Shown: positions 23,575-36,157 of the stretch, piece after piece
Position numbering within the stretch: position 1 is the stretch's first letter
Layout of the letters: each line of letters begins with the position of its first letter
NCBI GenBank assembly: GCA_029945375.1
Contig: CM057057.1
Coordinates: forward strand, 248,001 to 312,000
DNA: 64,000 nucleotides
Reading direction: 5' to 3'
Source of the DNA: Agaricus subrufescens
Taxonomy: Eukaryota > Basidiomycota > Agaricomycetes > Agaricales > Agaricaceae
Notes under the pieces: model-generated
The model's database searches: none
Told to the model about the DNA's origin: nothing
Seen by the model: only the letters and a program-made list of their open reading frames with translations
Translations under genes and position numbers: made by a program

Positions 23575-25631
23575 TCATAATTCAACAGCCGGGTCATTAT
23601 TCCTCTTCGATTGTCTCGTAAATATCTTAGAAAATCTCCAGGCCTGTTTTTTTTTCTTTTTGGGTAGGGGTAGGTCGATGTCTGGAAGAGTCTCAGCATC
23701 TGACCTTATCACTTCTGTTGTTGGACGTGAATATTGATTCTCTTGATTGTTTTCCCCTGGGCCTGAAGTTGTGTCCGCGGCAGATGTAAGCGCCTGGCTT
23801 ATTTCTCCCATTTGGTAGGGTGTTTCAGCTTCAAGGCTATATGCGGGTGGAGGCATTGAATCTAATGATAGCTCGTGTTCGTGTACACCTGTGATAGTTT
23901 TCTCAGAGGGTCGAGCGGAAACTCGCTTCTCCTGAGTTTTTGGCGATTGAACGATGGGAGACGTTGATCCAGACGCTACTGAAGGAGCTATGATCTGATT
24001 AGGTTGAGTCGAGATGGTATCGGATTGAGTTGTTTGGGTAGCTTGTGGCGAATCCAGCGATGTGGGCTGTTGCACTGGAGGAGAGCGTGAGGTACTCGGG
24101 CTGGAAGCGCGTTCAGGCCTCCAAGAAGTTGTTATCTGATCGGGTTGAGGCGGGGCGGTATCAGATTGAACTGTCTGAGTAGTTTGTGACGATTCCAGCG
24201 ATGTGGGCTGTTGCGCGGGAGGAGAGCGCCGTGATGTACTCGGGCTGGAAACCTGTTCAGGCCTCCAAGGAGTTGTGATCTGATTGGGTTGTGTCGGGGT
24301 GATATCAGATTGAAATGCCCGAATAGTTCGTGGTGATTCCAGCGATGAGGGCTGTTGCGCTGGAGGCGAGTACCGTGATGTACTCGGACTGGGAACACGT
24401 TGAGACATCCAGGTTTCGACTGGGCTATGAGAAACTGTTGAGTGAAGCATATGCGCTTCATCTTGAATGTGCGTAGTGCGAGATGCTCTATGAGCATGAG
24501 TTTGGTCGACAGCACGGTAGGCATAAGGAGTACTGTGATTCTGTTGAGCTGTGCTTTGTGACAAATTATCAGGAGAGCGGTGAACTTCCGGTTGGGCAGC
24601 ACGAACTGACACGCGGGGTGTAGCTGGAGTGATGGCCCTTGCCTGTGGTGAATTCCAGAACGGAGTAGGGGATGATGTATTTGGAGAGGTTGGAGGCACG
24701 GTGCTGGCATTGGTTGAAGGCGTGGGCATGTGTACAGCCGGTGCTGGTGCAGGTGGTGGTGATTGTGCAGGTAGTGTCAGTGGCTGTGTTGTCGCGGGTA
24801 CGTGTGCTGGAAGTGGTATGGTGTGCGGTGCTGGTACCGGCTGCTGTGAAGATGTTGGAGTATGGACTGGTACAGGCATCGTCGGTGGCGGCTGTGACGG
24901 GGCCAGTTGGGTATAATATGAATAAGGTTCACTAGGGCGTACAAACCCAAAACTGGACCCAGTCGCTCCTAGCGGCTCAGCCCAGCTAGCCGAACTCCGA
25001 GTTCTGACATCGGTCTCAGGTGTGTAAGTTGCTGTGGAAGGTGCATTCGGGGTTGGAAGCTGATTAACGTAAGGAATGTTCGATTGGGACATCATCCGGT
25101 CAGGTACTGACGGCTGAGGCTGTCCCATTCCGGGATCGAAATGACGGGGACCTTGTGATGAGTATCCAGAATCATAATGATAAGGACTCTGGGGATATGG
25201 GAGCGCTGTAGGCCCGGGATTATAGTGGGGCATGTTGACGTGCATTTGGGGCATCTGGTACATCCCACTGTTTCCTTGAAAACCTATTAAAACCGTTATA
25301 GTAAGATACAGCTGTAATTGAGTGGATGGATTAACGGTACCAAAACCACTCAGTTGAATATGAGTATTGTCTCCTTGTCCGATTATCGTCATCTGGCCGC
25401 TGGAGTTATCTGTTGGGTGGTAAGTTTGCAAAGACAAAGCTCAAGATCAGTATCGAACGTACTGATAATGTTACTGCCTGTTCGATACGATTGAGGTGTG
25501 TACGTTATCGAATTACCTTGCCCATCGACTTGGACAGAATTGTCATACCGATATTCGTTCGTATCACCTTGCAAGCTCGAGAAATTTCCTCCATTGATTC
25601 TATAATGGCTACTCGATTCAAAGAACGACAT
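23575..25631 (-). CDS. Pro/Ser-rich protein with N-terminal INGG motif and internal repeats
   Basis: Exon 1 (25631-25463) encodes MSFFESSSHYRINGGNFSSL, the fungal pattern of a short start followed by INGGxF and a GD (here LQGDTNEY). This opening is common on many unrelated Agaricomycete proteins. Intron 25462-25410 restores phase; a second, 57-nt intron (25340-25284) is likely but also readable through. The long remainder is a Pro/Ser/Gln/Thr-rich disordered chain. Three diverged copies of a block of about 45-48 residues lie at roughly 24420-23985, each holding SPSTSR, then QQP, then QPNQI or QPDQI. The C-terminus is basic (PLPKKKKKQAWRFSKIF), possibly a nuclear or membrane-binding tail. No membrane segment or enzyme motif is seen. 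Function unknown. Length is about 675 residues. Confidence 0.75.
23985..24430 (-). repeat. Three imperfect repeats of about 145 bp within the INGG-motif gene
   Basis: The coding strand repeats a segment giving SPSTSRYSPPAQQP, SPSTSRRSPPAQQP and SPSTSRSPPVQQP, each followed by SLES or SLDS and ending in QITTPWRPEQ, QITTSWRPER and QIIAPS. Unit length is about 45-48 codons. Frame is kept throughout, so length changes are in multiples of three. Confidence 0.8.
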
Positions 25632-26085
25632 GGGGTTGATTGGTCTTCAGCTGATGTTGCAGCTGTGAGAGATGCGGGTAGGGAGGCCCGAGTGAAGTGT
25701 AGGATAACAGGCAAGAGTGAGCTTTCTAAGGTAGCGCCACTGAAAAGTACGAGAGTACTTATATAACGTGGGGATCCAATTAAGTCTATGTACACAGCAA
25801 TAGGGCCTAAATGGGAACCTGGGTGTGACAGTACAGTGTTCGCACGATATAATATCCTATTAAACCCCTCCCTCATTATTTATGGGCGAGGTGCTGGGTA
25901 CCTGATAAGCGATTGGCTGTGCGGTTGTCTGCCAAGAATGCATAACCGAAGGCTCAGCAGGGCGTCTAAAGTACAAGAAAAGGTTCTTTCAAGGTTATTC
26001 CTATGTCTTCTGGGCGCGAAGACGCTATTCAAGGGCTGTACTCTACAGCTCAATCAGTATGCGCATCAACATGATAGGCAAAGAG

Positions 26086-26882
26086 CCCATAAGTGGTTTT
26101 TCTCTTTAAAAAAAGTGACATGTATGCATTTCCAGCCCTCACGCAGATATAACACTAAGTTACAGATCGTGACCACGAATGGCATAAAACTTTCTAGATC
26201 CCTTCGCGATTGCCTCATACACGACTTGCTTTGTTAACAATTAAATGGTCAGTATTCACTTGAGAAACCCAACTTACGTGTTCCACTGGACTCCTACTCG
26301 GTCAATGCTGCACCCCGCGAGCCTCCCTTGTTTGCATTTGGAAAACACTCCATAAGATAAATTGGCAAATCTAGGAGCACGGACCGGACAGCCTCAATGA
26401 TCTTTGGCTGGCATGACAGCTTTTTGTCGAAGGGCCGGTATAGTTGACTCGACGTACGTGACTGTTTGCGGCGTTTATTCTGATTCTTCCACTGTTGATT
26501 GCTGTAAAATCGAGATCTGAGAGGTTGAGGGCGGGTTCTCGTTAGTCAGTTGAGATCTGATTTAGCACCATCAAATAAGTACGCGAATAAAGCAAGTGTA
26601 TACTGTGTATATAACCCTCCTCCAGAACTAAACGAAGGTCAAACCCTGAAGCCCAGGCGCCTCTCGTGCACATCCTGGCATCAGGCTCACACTCTGGATA
26701 GTTGTTCTTCCGCCCCCCGATAGACGGCCCAAGCCCGAGAACACTAGTAATCCTTCGTGTAGCTGACTGGACCAAGAGGTTATTGTTAATGTGGATGGCG
26801 GTCATTATTACTATCGAGTCGAAATTGCTACATATTTATACAACCGCCATCCAAACTTTCAGAATTCTGACTCTACAGCTCA
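26086..26882. repeat. Direct duplication, copy 1
   Basis: This pairs with copy 2 at about 27264-28077, offset near 1.2 kb. Shared blocks include cactctggatagttgttctt, attgctacatattt, catacacgact and agtacgcg. Similarity is best over the right 650 bases. No intact shared frame is evident. The minus strand here reads FDKKLSCQPKIIEAV and, after a diverged stretch, NANKGGSRGAALTE and a stop. Confidence 0.8.
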
Positions 26883-27263
26883 GTAAGTAGTGGGGAAGGG
26901 TTAATCTGCTGTAGAATACGGCAATATGGATGATATGCTATTAATTTTCAAAGGACATAGCTGACTATTGAGAATTGATGAGGGCTCAGGGGATTATATG
27001 CGGGCACACGAGGGCTTGCCGCCGGAGTATTTGGTATAGACAAGCGAGGACCCCACGGTATGAATGTAATAGACGGAAAGATCAATGGCTCTGATTTTAT
27101 ACACAAAGTGAGATAGAGCACAAGAAAACTGATTCTATACGAAGGGAAGGTCATGTTTCGAATGTTATAAGGCTCATATCATCAATATCACACGGGCTAG
27201 TCTGATCGACGCGGACCAGATACCTGAAAAGAGGTTGACGCGGGCTTGGTAGCCCGACAACGG

Positions 27264-28077
27264 GCCCATGAGTGGTGTACAAAAAGGTGTTATGTATGAA
27301 TGCACAGTTCTCGGGGGAACACGAACCACAACCCCCACAACGTAGAAGACTAAGCCATGGATCATAATCACGAATTTTGTAGAACTTTCTCGAACACCTC
27401 GCAGTCGCTTCATACACAACTCGCTTTCTTAACAATTGTAAAATAAGCATTCACTCTATAAATTGTTTTTCCCAGTCTGTTCTACTGGACCATACTCGGC
27501 CAATGCTACACCCCGTGAGCCCGCCTTGTTCGGATTAGCCTCGTCATTCACAGATTTCGGCAGCGCTGGCCTTGTTTTCGCGTTCTCAACAGCCTTAATC
27601 ATTTTTGGCCTGCATGGCAGCTTTCTGTCGAAAACCCCGTGAAGCTAGCTTGGCATATCTGACTATCTACGACATTTGTCCAAATTCTGCCATTGTTGAT
27701 GATTTTATTACTGCAAGATTCTCGTCAGCCACACGTCAGCCACTCCACTAGTAGATCTTATTCAACACCATAACATATAAGTACGCGGACAAAATAAGTG
27801 TTTGCTGTGTATATAACCTACCTCCAGAATCGATCGAACATTAAACTCCCGTGCGTCTGCCGTGCGCAGCCCGGCATCGGGCTTACACTCTGGATAGTTG
27901 TTCTTCCGCCCCGATCAATGGCCAAAGCCCAAGAATACTTGTAATTCTTCATGCCGCTGACGAGATCAAGAAGTTTATAGTTGCTGCAGGTCATGGCCAT
28001 TATCATCACCGGGCCGAGATTGCTACATATTTGGACGCACGCCAAGTAAAATTTTCGAGCTCTGACTAACCGCGCAG
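27264..28077. repeat. Direct duplication, copy 2
   Basis: Diverged second copy of 26086-26882. Its minus strand reads FDRKLPCRPKMIKAV, then NPNKAGSRGVALAEYGPVEQ and a stop, matching copy 1 with only in-frame length differences in that part. The plus strand of both copies also keeps a partial frame (GHYYYRVEIATYLY against GHYHHRAEIATYLD). Which strand, if any, was coding cannot be decided by eye. Confidence 0.8.
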
Positions 28078-28313
28078 TCTATCGGGATAATGGTCTTCCC
28101 AACATACCCTTTGTTGATACTCCTCGATACCTGTCCGGTGGTGCTACCTGCGCTCTTATGTCAATACCAGTAAGTATTGGAGTCATGACGATTGTCAGTG
28201 TCATCAATCAGGTGACACACTTCCAAAAATAGTTGGTTCTAAACAGCGACAGTCATCGACGTTGTCCAAGCATTGGAGCACCAGCACCGCAAATTCAAGC
28301 GCCGCATCCTCGA

Positions 28314-29411
28314 ATGTCTTCTGCTCAGAACATAGGACACGGCCATGAAGACCACGCAGGCCCAGTTACAGCATCGCCCTCTGGACACGTTAATGGGCGT
28401 GGTCCTGCACCTGCTTCCACTACCACACCAACGAAACGACGCCGTAATCCAGCACAAAAACAGACCACAGGCGGGAAACCTCTCAAGCTCAGCAACCCCA
28501 AGAAACCCGACGCGACTCACTCACGTGCCCCTACCAAGAAGGCCGTTCCCACTGAAGAAGAGAAAAAAGCCAAACGCCTACTGAAACGAATCCAAAAGGC
28601 CGAGAAAAAGGACTCCAAATCCCAACTCGTCTTCACTGCCGCCCATTGTACCATTGCCATTCTCAAAGCACGTGGTATCTCTTGCGCGATGTTTGGTAGT
28701 CTCGCCTGCAAACTTTATGGTGAATTTCGGCATCCTAAGGTAAAGAGATCTCTTTGAGCTCGCAGTGCCCATTCTAATAGCGCACTGTCGCTTTTATTAC
28801 TGCAGGATGTTGATATACTCGTTCTGCAACCTCCAGCGGGCCGAACTGACCTCCCCTACTCAGATGAAGAACTCAAGAAACTTATTGCTGACGCAGATCC
28901 CGATCATTATTATCTCAAACTTCCCCGTAATCCTGAAGCTTCTTACCGTATCCTCTACTACCGCGAAGACCAACTCGAATGCAAAGTCGACATCCTCACC
29001 CCAGGTACAATGCACCTCCCCAATCTGCAGCTTCCTTCCTCGCCCCCTTCCCAAAACGACCCACCGACTCCCCCAACAACTACATCACCCAGCGACATCA
29101 CAATTATCTCCGGTATACCTCTTATACCTTTCTCCCTCCTCCTTCTACACAAACTCCAAGGATGGTCAGACCACCGTTCCGCACCCGAACAATTCAAACG
29201 ACACAAACAACACCAAGACGCCGCTGACGTACGACGATTATTAGCCATGACAGACATGGTCAATTCCTTACAACAAATTCGGCCGTGGACAGATACTAAC
29301 CTATTCAGCCTGGAGTTTCAGGCGTTGACAAAGCAAAGGGTGAAAGACTACTGTAAAGAGTTTCCATCGAGGGCTGAGCCTTGGAAATTGTTAGGGTTTG
29401 AAACAGAATAG
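28314..29411 (+). CDS. Nucleotidyltransferase-fold protein
   Basis: Exons 28314-28739 and 28806-29411 join in phase across a 66-nt intron (about 343 residues). The N-terminal 100 residues are basic and disordered (PTKRRRNPAQKQ, EEEKKAKRLLKRIQKAEKK). The core then shows MFGSLACKLYGEFRHPKDVD: a Gly-Ser turn, a helix and a DxD pair. This is the signature of the nucleotidyltransferase superfamily (minimal NTases, Pol-beta type). A third acidic strand may be CKVDILTP. Such proteins transfer a nucleotide to protein, RNA or a small molecule, but the substrate cannot be read here. The first ATG in frame (28314) follows a stretch without another Met. The family is common in mushroom genomes as an uncharacterised protein. 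Confidence 0.7.
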
Positions 29412-29722
29412 ATCTTATGTACTTTAATCTAATATCATTACTGATTTGCGGCTCTATGTACGGGTTCACTACTGAGGACTTGCTGTTGAGGGTGTTAGCA
29501 AAATGTTTGACTCCCTGACGTGGATGATCACCCTTTTCAGAGACTGGTGTGGAAAGTAGAAACCAGAGAGGTTCATCGCGGCACCAGTAGCAACAATGCA
29601 TACCATAGGTTTTCGATCTACAACAGCTCATCGTATGCGCCAACATGTAAGAGGATTCTATCCTTCGCTATACAATACAAGAGCTATTATCATCCTCAGA
29701 ACTCTCCATCCTTCTCAAACAT

Positions 29723-32700
29723 TCATTTATTGAGTTCTGACTTTCCCCGTCAGTTTGAGAAATAAAGCAAGAACTTTCAACATACCACCGCATCAATCCC
29801 AATTAGGTACCCAAACTCATCAATCCGCTGATCAGGGTGCATACTCAAAATCTCGTCTGCGCTTGCCTGACACAACAAAATCACAGCTGACATCCAGTTC
29901 ATCCCTTTCAACATTGCCAAACTCTCTCCATCCTACCCAAATGGAAACTTTCAGTCAGAAAAGTCAACCCTTGATTGAACAAACAACGGACCTGCGACAA
30001 TTCTAAATCCAACCACCCCCTCTGCGTCCACAAAGCACCCCCACTCTCATCTCTCTCCTCCGCCAAATCACCGAAATACCGCACAAAACCCGCAGCCTCC
30101 TTCACATCATTCACAAAACCATACCCCACATTACACTCCACCCTTTTCCTCCCACACGCCTCCCCAATAATCAAATCCCTCCTCAACTTCCTGATCGCCT
30201 TCAGAATGGGCGGAGTATAAGCAGAAATTACCGGTACATCGATTGTTGCCAATTTTGCAGGTTTTAAAGCTACAGACTCTGGATAAGCCTCTAGTAACAC
30301 CAGGATGTACTTGAAACGCCAAGAATGCTCTGATATCCGATGTACGAGTTGTTGACACCGACTCGGAAGAGTGAACAGAGAAGCCACAATGATCGCCGAT
30401 TGAGGATCAACAATAAGATCCACACCACCAAGATGGATGCGCTCAGCCAAATCGACATTCAACTCCGGTGATCGCAGCAGACGAACAATCGCTTGTCTTT
30501 GTACAAAGTCCATAGAAGCTATGTATCGGTGAGGATGTTGCTTTGTAGCCAGGTCTTCTGGAAGATGTAGCGTGGTTGTATCTGTAAGTGTACCAATGAT
30601 TTCATCAGAAATAGACGATGGGTGATCTGTCGGGCTGGAGCTCGGAGGTAGATCCGTAGGTATTACAGCGATACCAGTAACAGCGCAGTTTTTTGCCCGC
30701 AATTCAGTGAATTCGGCCAAACGGCAGATATGAGAATGCGAGTCCGCGCCAGAAAAGTCCGGAGTAGCAGTGTCCATAAAACCAGCATTTACAAGAGTAC
30801 GGTCAAGATCGGAAAGCAGGGCATTTGCATTTGCATCCGCGGTGGCAGAGTTATTAGCAGGGGGCAGCAAGGGAACATCGACAGATGGTAAAGGTTCAGA
30901 CTAGGTGATTTTAAGTCAGGTTCACCCAAACGAGACTCAGCTTGAGACATCTCAAAGGACTCACTGTCGAGGGCTCGTAAAACACTCGCGAGTCGATTAT
31001 ATCTTCGAATTGGAGGATGGATGGCTCATAAGCAAAGTATTGAGATTCGTCCACAGGTTCATTGAGGGGCCATTCTGATTTCCTTCGTTCGGTACCAAAA
31101 GACGCAGGACGACTTACTTCACGACTCAAGCCACCAGCAGACAGCGTGTCTTGAGGAGATTCCTTGAGGGAGTTTTTCCGTGCTCCACGAGAGACTGCAA
31201 TGAAAGGCCGCTCGGGTGCCTGCTTGAGTACATGTAGCAAATCAAGCGGTTCTTCAAAAGGAATAAGTCGGATCTCAGAAATGGGATCTCCATCCTCCAC
31301 GCAAGAGGAATGCAATAGATCAACGACATCCTTTTGAGTGGCAGGATCCAACACAGGAGCACAGACGCCAGAAGCCTCTTGATGGGAAGGCGGAGAATCG
31401 ACGGTAAATGTCCTATCAAGCAAAGACATAAGGGACTAGCTTTTCAGGAGACTAGAAAGAAGGTATCCGGACACCCAAGATAGCGAAAGTCTCAGGGCTG
31501 ATAATCCCTTCAAAATCTTCTTTAACCTTAGGCGACCGTATGGTTCATTCTCGTTTCGCATCAAGTCTTGGAGCTTCGTGGGCAGGGCGAATGAAGCAGG
31601 GCAAAGAGTATTAGGCGGAGCAAGCGGAGGAACTGTTTAACACTCATCCAATTGGTGTAGTGATATATGTTATAAAACTTTATGGACGTACCTTCCATGA
31701 ATATATCGTCTTTCTCATCCAGCTTGACGTTCATTATGATGTCAGTATGATTACCATTAGGACACAAATTCTGGATGTCCATATCAAACGACCTCCAATC
31801 GTCCTGGCCGTAGATTTCTTCGATGACATCGGTGTCCATGGAAGCTTGGCCGAGCATAGATTGAGGCGACGGTGGACAGTTCTCTGCCCTAATATTATCC
31901 AGCAGGCTTGCGGGTTTGGCCTTCAGTATGACCGGTAAGAATGTTCCTATCCTGGATACAAATTACGAAAACAGAAGATTAGCATACAGAAACGACCCAC
32001 GTTTGTCCATCAAGTATATGCGTTGTTTTCCCCTCTTTTCCTCCAATGCGACGAGAACGTGGAAATTGTATCTCCTCTTCTTCACAAAGTAAGAGAGATA
32101 TCAGTATTTTTGAGCGGACAATGCATATAAAAAGGTAAGCATGCCTATTCGTTCATTCACCAATCTAATGACTGGATCAGTAGCTGGCGAATCATCCAGA
32201 AACAGCTGGTCAATTTTGTTATCTTCTTGACTAGTTGTGGGGGTAGCGACGGAAAGGGGCGACGAGACCCTGAGGGTATCTTATCGTAGCAAAGTCAGTA
32301 GAGTCTGCGGGGCTGTGGCTGTATCACTAACGCCATCCTTCAACAATCTCCAGATTCGCTTGCGGAATATCGGAATCAGAGCTACCCGATCCGAACTTGG
32401 CCTGAGGAAATTTTTGAATTTGCTCCTTTGCCTTTTGTTCTTGTATTTCAAAACCATTTACTAGTCTCCCGTTACCGAACTTCCGCGATCTCGGGAAAAG
32501 GGGGGTAAACTCGGGTTCTTGAAGGGGAGCCAGCGCTGGTAACGGATCATCTTCATGGAGGAAGGTGTGTAATACAGAAATCTTATAATCGGGTTGCAGA
32601 GCGCGCATATCAGTGACGTCTTTCAACAAAGTGCGAACCCGAATTCGTTGCTCGTGATCGAGTACCCATAAGGTCTTGCTAACAAAAGTAACACATCAGT

Positions 32701-33371
32701 ATGGAGAACGATGTAGAGCCGGGCGGTGAAACTTAGTACAGCATCCGCTCGCGTGAAATTTCAGGATCTTGTACAGCCTCATCGCGGACGCATTGAATGC
32801 CGCCCTGGAGTAATAGTGCACCGATGGAACTCGGTAATGAGTCATGACGAACTAATTGCGTGCGAAAGGGTCCAACGCGAGCGGAGTGACGCGTCAATAT
32901 GGCCATGAACGGCTCCGCTAGACCCGGAAAATCGCCTGTGTGAAGATGATCATGTCATCAACGAGTCCAGATTGAAAAATGATCTATACACTCGTTATCC
33001 GCCATTATGCGTTCCGTTTTCAGCTGTCCAGGACATGTTTGGAGATTTTGTTTGATTAGCTGAACTGCGTCGCGCTTTACTTTGAACCGTTCCTCGTAAG
33101 ACGGGCATTGGTGGATCCTGTGTAGCTGGAAGAGTGCGTCAAATGGATCGGGAGGGATAGTGAGCGCATTTGGACCGGCTATAGGGACCGGTTTGAGGAA
33201 AAATGGCGCAAGCTAGCGATACGAAATTAGGAAAAAAAGTCCGACGGGCAAGCTTGTGCTAACGAGGATAAAGAGATCTCGAGAATACTCCTCGTAGTCT
33301 ACTGTCAGATGTGCTTTGGCGTAATCGAACGAAAGCCGGTGGATCAGTTCCCGGATGTCGGCTTCCGACAT
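29723..33371 (-). CDS. Zip2/SHOC1-like protein with XPF-like C-terminal domain
   Basis: At least ten exons join in phase from ATG 33371 (MSEADIRELIHRLSFDYAKA). The chain continues through DPFDALFQLHRIHQCPSYEE, a 32.6-32.3 kb exon (TLLKDVTDMRALQPDYKISV), KRRYNFHVLVALEEKRGKQR, the 31.9-31.6 and 31.4-30.96 kb exons, and the long exon from about 30905. That exon holds an XPF/ERCC4-like core: VDLIVDPQSAIIVASLFTLP, then FKYILVLLEAYPES, then SAYTPPILKAIRKLRRDLII. A last short exon gives SADEILSMHPDQRIDEFGYL, like a helix-hairpin-helix. No GDxxVERK nuclease motif is seen, as in Zip2/SHOC1, which binds branched DNA with Spo16 to promote meiotic crossovers. The inactive XPF plus HhH layout is the only evidence for that assignment; the 3' end (29723 or 29777) is uncertain. 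Confidence 0.5.
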
Positions 33372-35087
33372 GTTGGTCGCGGAAAGAGCATATAGGATGA
33401 GTCACCGCAGCGCTCTCACGTGAGTTTGATTTCGGTCACGTAGTTAGCAGTTCGGTATTGTGAATTGTCAGATAATCATTTCAAGCCGTCTCCAGTGGCG
33501 TCTGTTCGGTCTTTTTTTAAGTAGTGCCTCTTCATTCACCCGCTCATATTCAATAGAAAGTGAATTATGATATAGCTCTGGCTCAGCCTGTACTAATTTC
33601 TATCATAAGTGGCCCACAGTGAACTCAGGGTTATATATACCCTGCGAGCGGGCACTTGCGCTGTCAATGGACTAGTCAGAAACGACTTATGAGATTCTCA
33701 CATATTTTACTCAAAAGAGTGGGCAACACTGTCACAATGGAGGCCTGAAAATTGCGCATTGATACAATCCGAATGGTAATATTAAAAGGAGGAGTGGAAG
33801 TCCCGGGGGATTGATCGCCGTAGGGCCACGGGCGGTGGGGACGGGCGTTCTCGTACTTTTCTCGTACTACTTACGCTTCTAGCCCTTGGATTCGCAGGGT
33901 TTAGGCCAGGTAATTCACAAAAGAGGGAGAGGCCCGACGGTGGGCAGGGCCGAAAATATACAAGTAGACCAACTATCCTACCCGCCATTTCACACGGCCA
34001 GCCTACCCGAGAATACATAATTCGCTTGCAAAAAGCATCAGTGTTTCACTAAAAATTATCTTTAACTCTAAATAAAATTTAAGCAATGATGAATTCATTT
34101 CGTCCTGCGGAATGTGATTCCTAGATCGCCCTCACGATTAGCTTCTAGATCCAGCACTTCATCTTGTTTCATGTACGTGCGTCAACACTCACGTAACCTG
34201 CTTAACTTTATGTCGAATTTGATTCCCATTGCTGGAGCCTCGCTCCAGGCCCCCCCGCTGCGAGTTTTGCCGGAGCTACAGGAACGAATCGAACCAGTTA
34301 TTACAATATCCAATCCTACCTATATATAACAAAAATATGGAGGACATCCTACCCAAGGGCAAGACGGAGGATGAAAAAAGTCAGAGACTCGAGTACGACA
34401 TGGAAACTGAATTTCTGGGGGACGTGAGTATCACCGGGGAACCCACTCTGATAATAATAGCACTCACACTAATAAATTGCAAGCTTACGCTCACCACATC
34501 CCCATGAAGACATGTCTCCAAAAATGCTCTTCGGAGAACAAAACTCTCACAACAACGAGAGCTGAGTATCATGCTTCAAGGACAATCCCGTCTCCGTCGC
34601 TCATCGTTGAGCGACATGACGCAGTGAGACAGACTACATGGGTAGGCTCTGAAAATTAGAATCATATGACATCAATATCTCTACTCGAGGCAAATGCCGT
34701 CAGGGAAGTTTGAATACTCGGAGACCAGCTAATACGATCATTCAATGTTTCCATTCATCGATGTTCTCAAATCCCACCATGTCTACCAACTAAATAGCGG
34801 CTAGACCAGATCCGTGTGAGCCCGCACAATTATATGCTAACCGCTCGAGCCCGACCCAGGACTGACTCGGACGAGGCCGTCATCACGCAGTAGGTTCACA
34901 AATGTCGTCGTCCGAGTCATGATACTCTTCAGAAGCCACCAACGACATGTTCAGACATATTCGATCCACTGTCTGGAATCGAGAAAGATGATAGTGACCA
35001 GTAGAAGCGCATGCTGCATGTAACATGGGGATAGATGAACAGAACATGATCATAAAAGGTGCAAATACAATATTGCCCTGTTTACGC
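33372..35087. other. Spacer, possible small plus-strand exon
   Basis: Upstream of the Zip2-like start lies a C/T- and A-rich promoter. A small plus-strand frame at 34338-34424 (MEDILPKGKTEDEKSQRLEY, ending at a GTGAGT donor) and a frame at about 34490-34660 could be remnants of one gene, but their phases do not join. Nothing else is recognisable. Confidence 0.35.
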
Positions 35088-35810
35088 TTATGCCTTCTTG
35101 ATGGCTTTTCTGACGACGTCCCGTCTCTGCTTCTTCGCCAGCATGACTTTGAATCGGTCAAAGTCATTTAGTGACCTCCGCTTCTCCTTCATCAGCCGCT
35201 TCTGTGCCCATGCAGATTTGTCCCACTTTTCTACGATGCCCTCCTGTTCTACCAATTTTCTCACAATGCCAGTCCTTGCAGCGCGAGGAAGTTTTGTGAG
35301 CTTGAAGGGAGTGAGGAGAAGATGCTTGTAAGGGAACGATTGGCGGGGAACGTCGGTAGTCGGGCCATCGATAATTGCCTACGCTTATGTCAACTTTCAA
35401 GTGGATGAGTACAACTGAGATAAAACTCACCCTATTATGGTCAATTATTTCTGTAATCACGGCGATTTTTCCTAAAGAGGGTCCACTGTTCACGAGGACA
35501 ACTGCAAAGTGTAGACAGTTAATTTCTAGTACGTGTCAAAAAAATGATTAAGCACCTCGGCCAACCTCGACGAAGCGTTTGAAATTTGATTCCTAAGGGA
35601 TGAAACAGCGTTTTGTCAGTTCAAAGAGGTCCTATATGAACCAGATCGCAGGCAGTATCGCAGCACGGGAATAAGTTCTCCGCCTGATAGGTCGAATCCG
35701 TCATCCGGCGACCAAGATTCCATCCAACTGATTTTTGGCTCAAATGTCGGTGCGAATGAGTGCATGCAATCCGGCCATAGCTCAATCAGAGATTTTAAAC
35801 GTACTGTCAT
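35088..35810 (-). CDS. RPL14: 60S ribosomal protein L14 (eL14)
   Basis: Exons 35810-35805 (only ATG ACA), 35592-35556, 35501-35431 and 35378-35088 join in phase to 134 residues. The opening reads MTESNFKRFVEVGRVVLVNS, then GKIAVITEIIDHNR, IDGPTTDVPRQSF, LLTPFKLTKLPRAARTGIV, WDKSAWAQKRLMKEKRRSLN and the basic end KKQRRDVVRKAIKKA. This is the eL14 fold, an N-terminal KOW/SH3 barrel plus a helical tail that contacts 28S rRNA in the large subunit. Length equals that of fungal orthologues. The first intron (212 nt) sits two codons after the start, as is frequent in ribosomal protein genes and often linked to strong expression. The start Met was chosen because only this donor restores phase. Confidence 0.95.
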
Positions 35811-36157
35811 CCGGATATCTTGAACTGGGCGGGCTGGTCTTGATGTCGGCCGCGATGAGCTCAAATCATCACAACGTAGCAGTTGTGTGGTGCTGTTTGT
35901 TTCGGCAACCCCCGACTGTTTCCATCAGATTTCAGGATTCATCTGATTAGATATGGCTGTACGGACGCTTTTATTGTCAGACTGTCAACTTCTTTTTTTT
36001 GTATTAATGGCTGTAAAGACCAAGTTCATCGATATATACCGAAACCCCAAACAAGTCCATGTATTCCTCAGTTAGTTCAGTTTCTTGATCTACGAGCTGA
36101 TTACTATTCATAGAAAGAGTTTTGACACATAAGCCCCTCGTGGACCGTTAGCTGACC

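Noticed and set aside
23381..23578. Minus frame continuing past the end of the INGG-motif gene
   Set aside because: It lies beyond the gene's own stop at 23575 and shows no motif; there is no intron that would link it.
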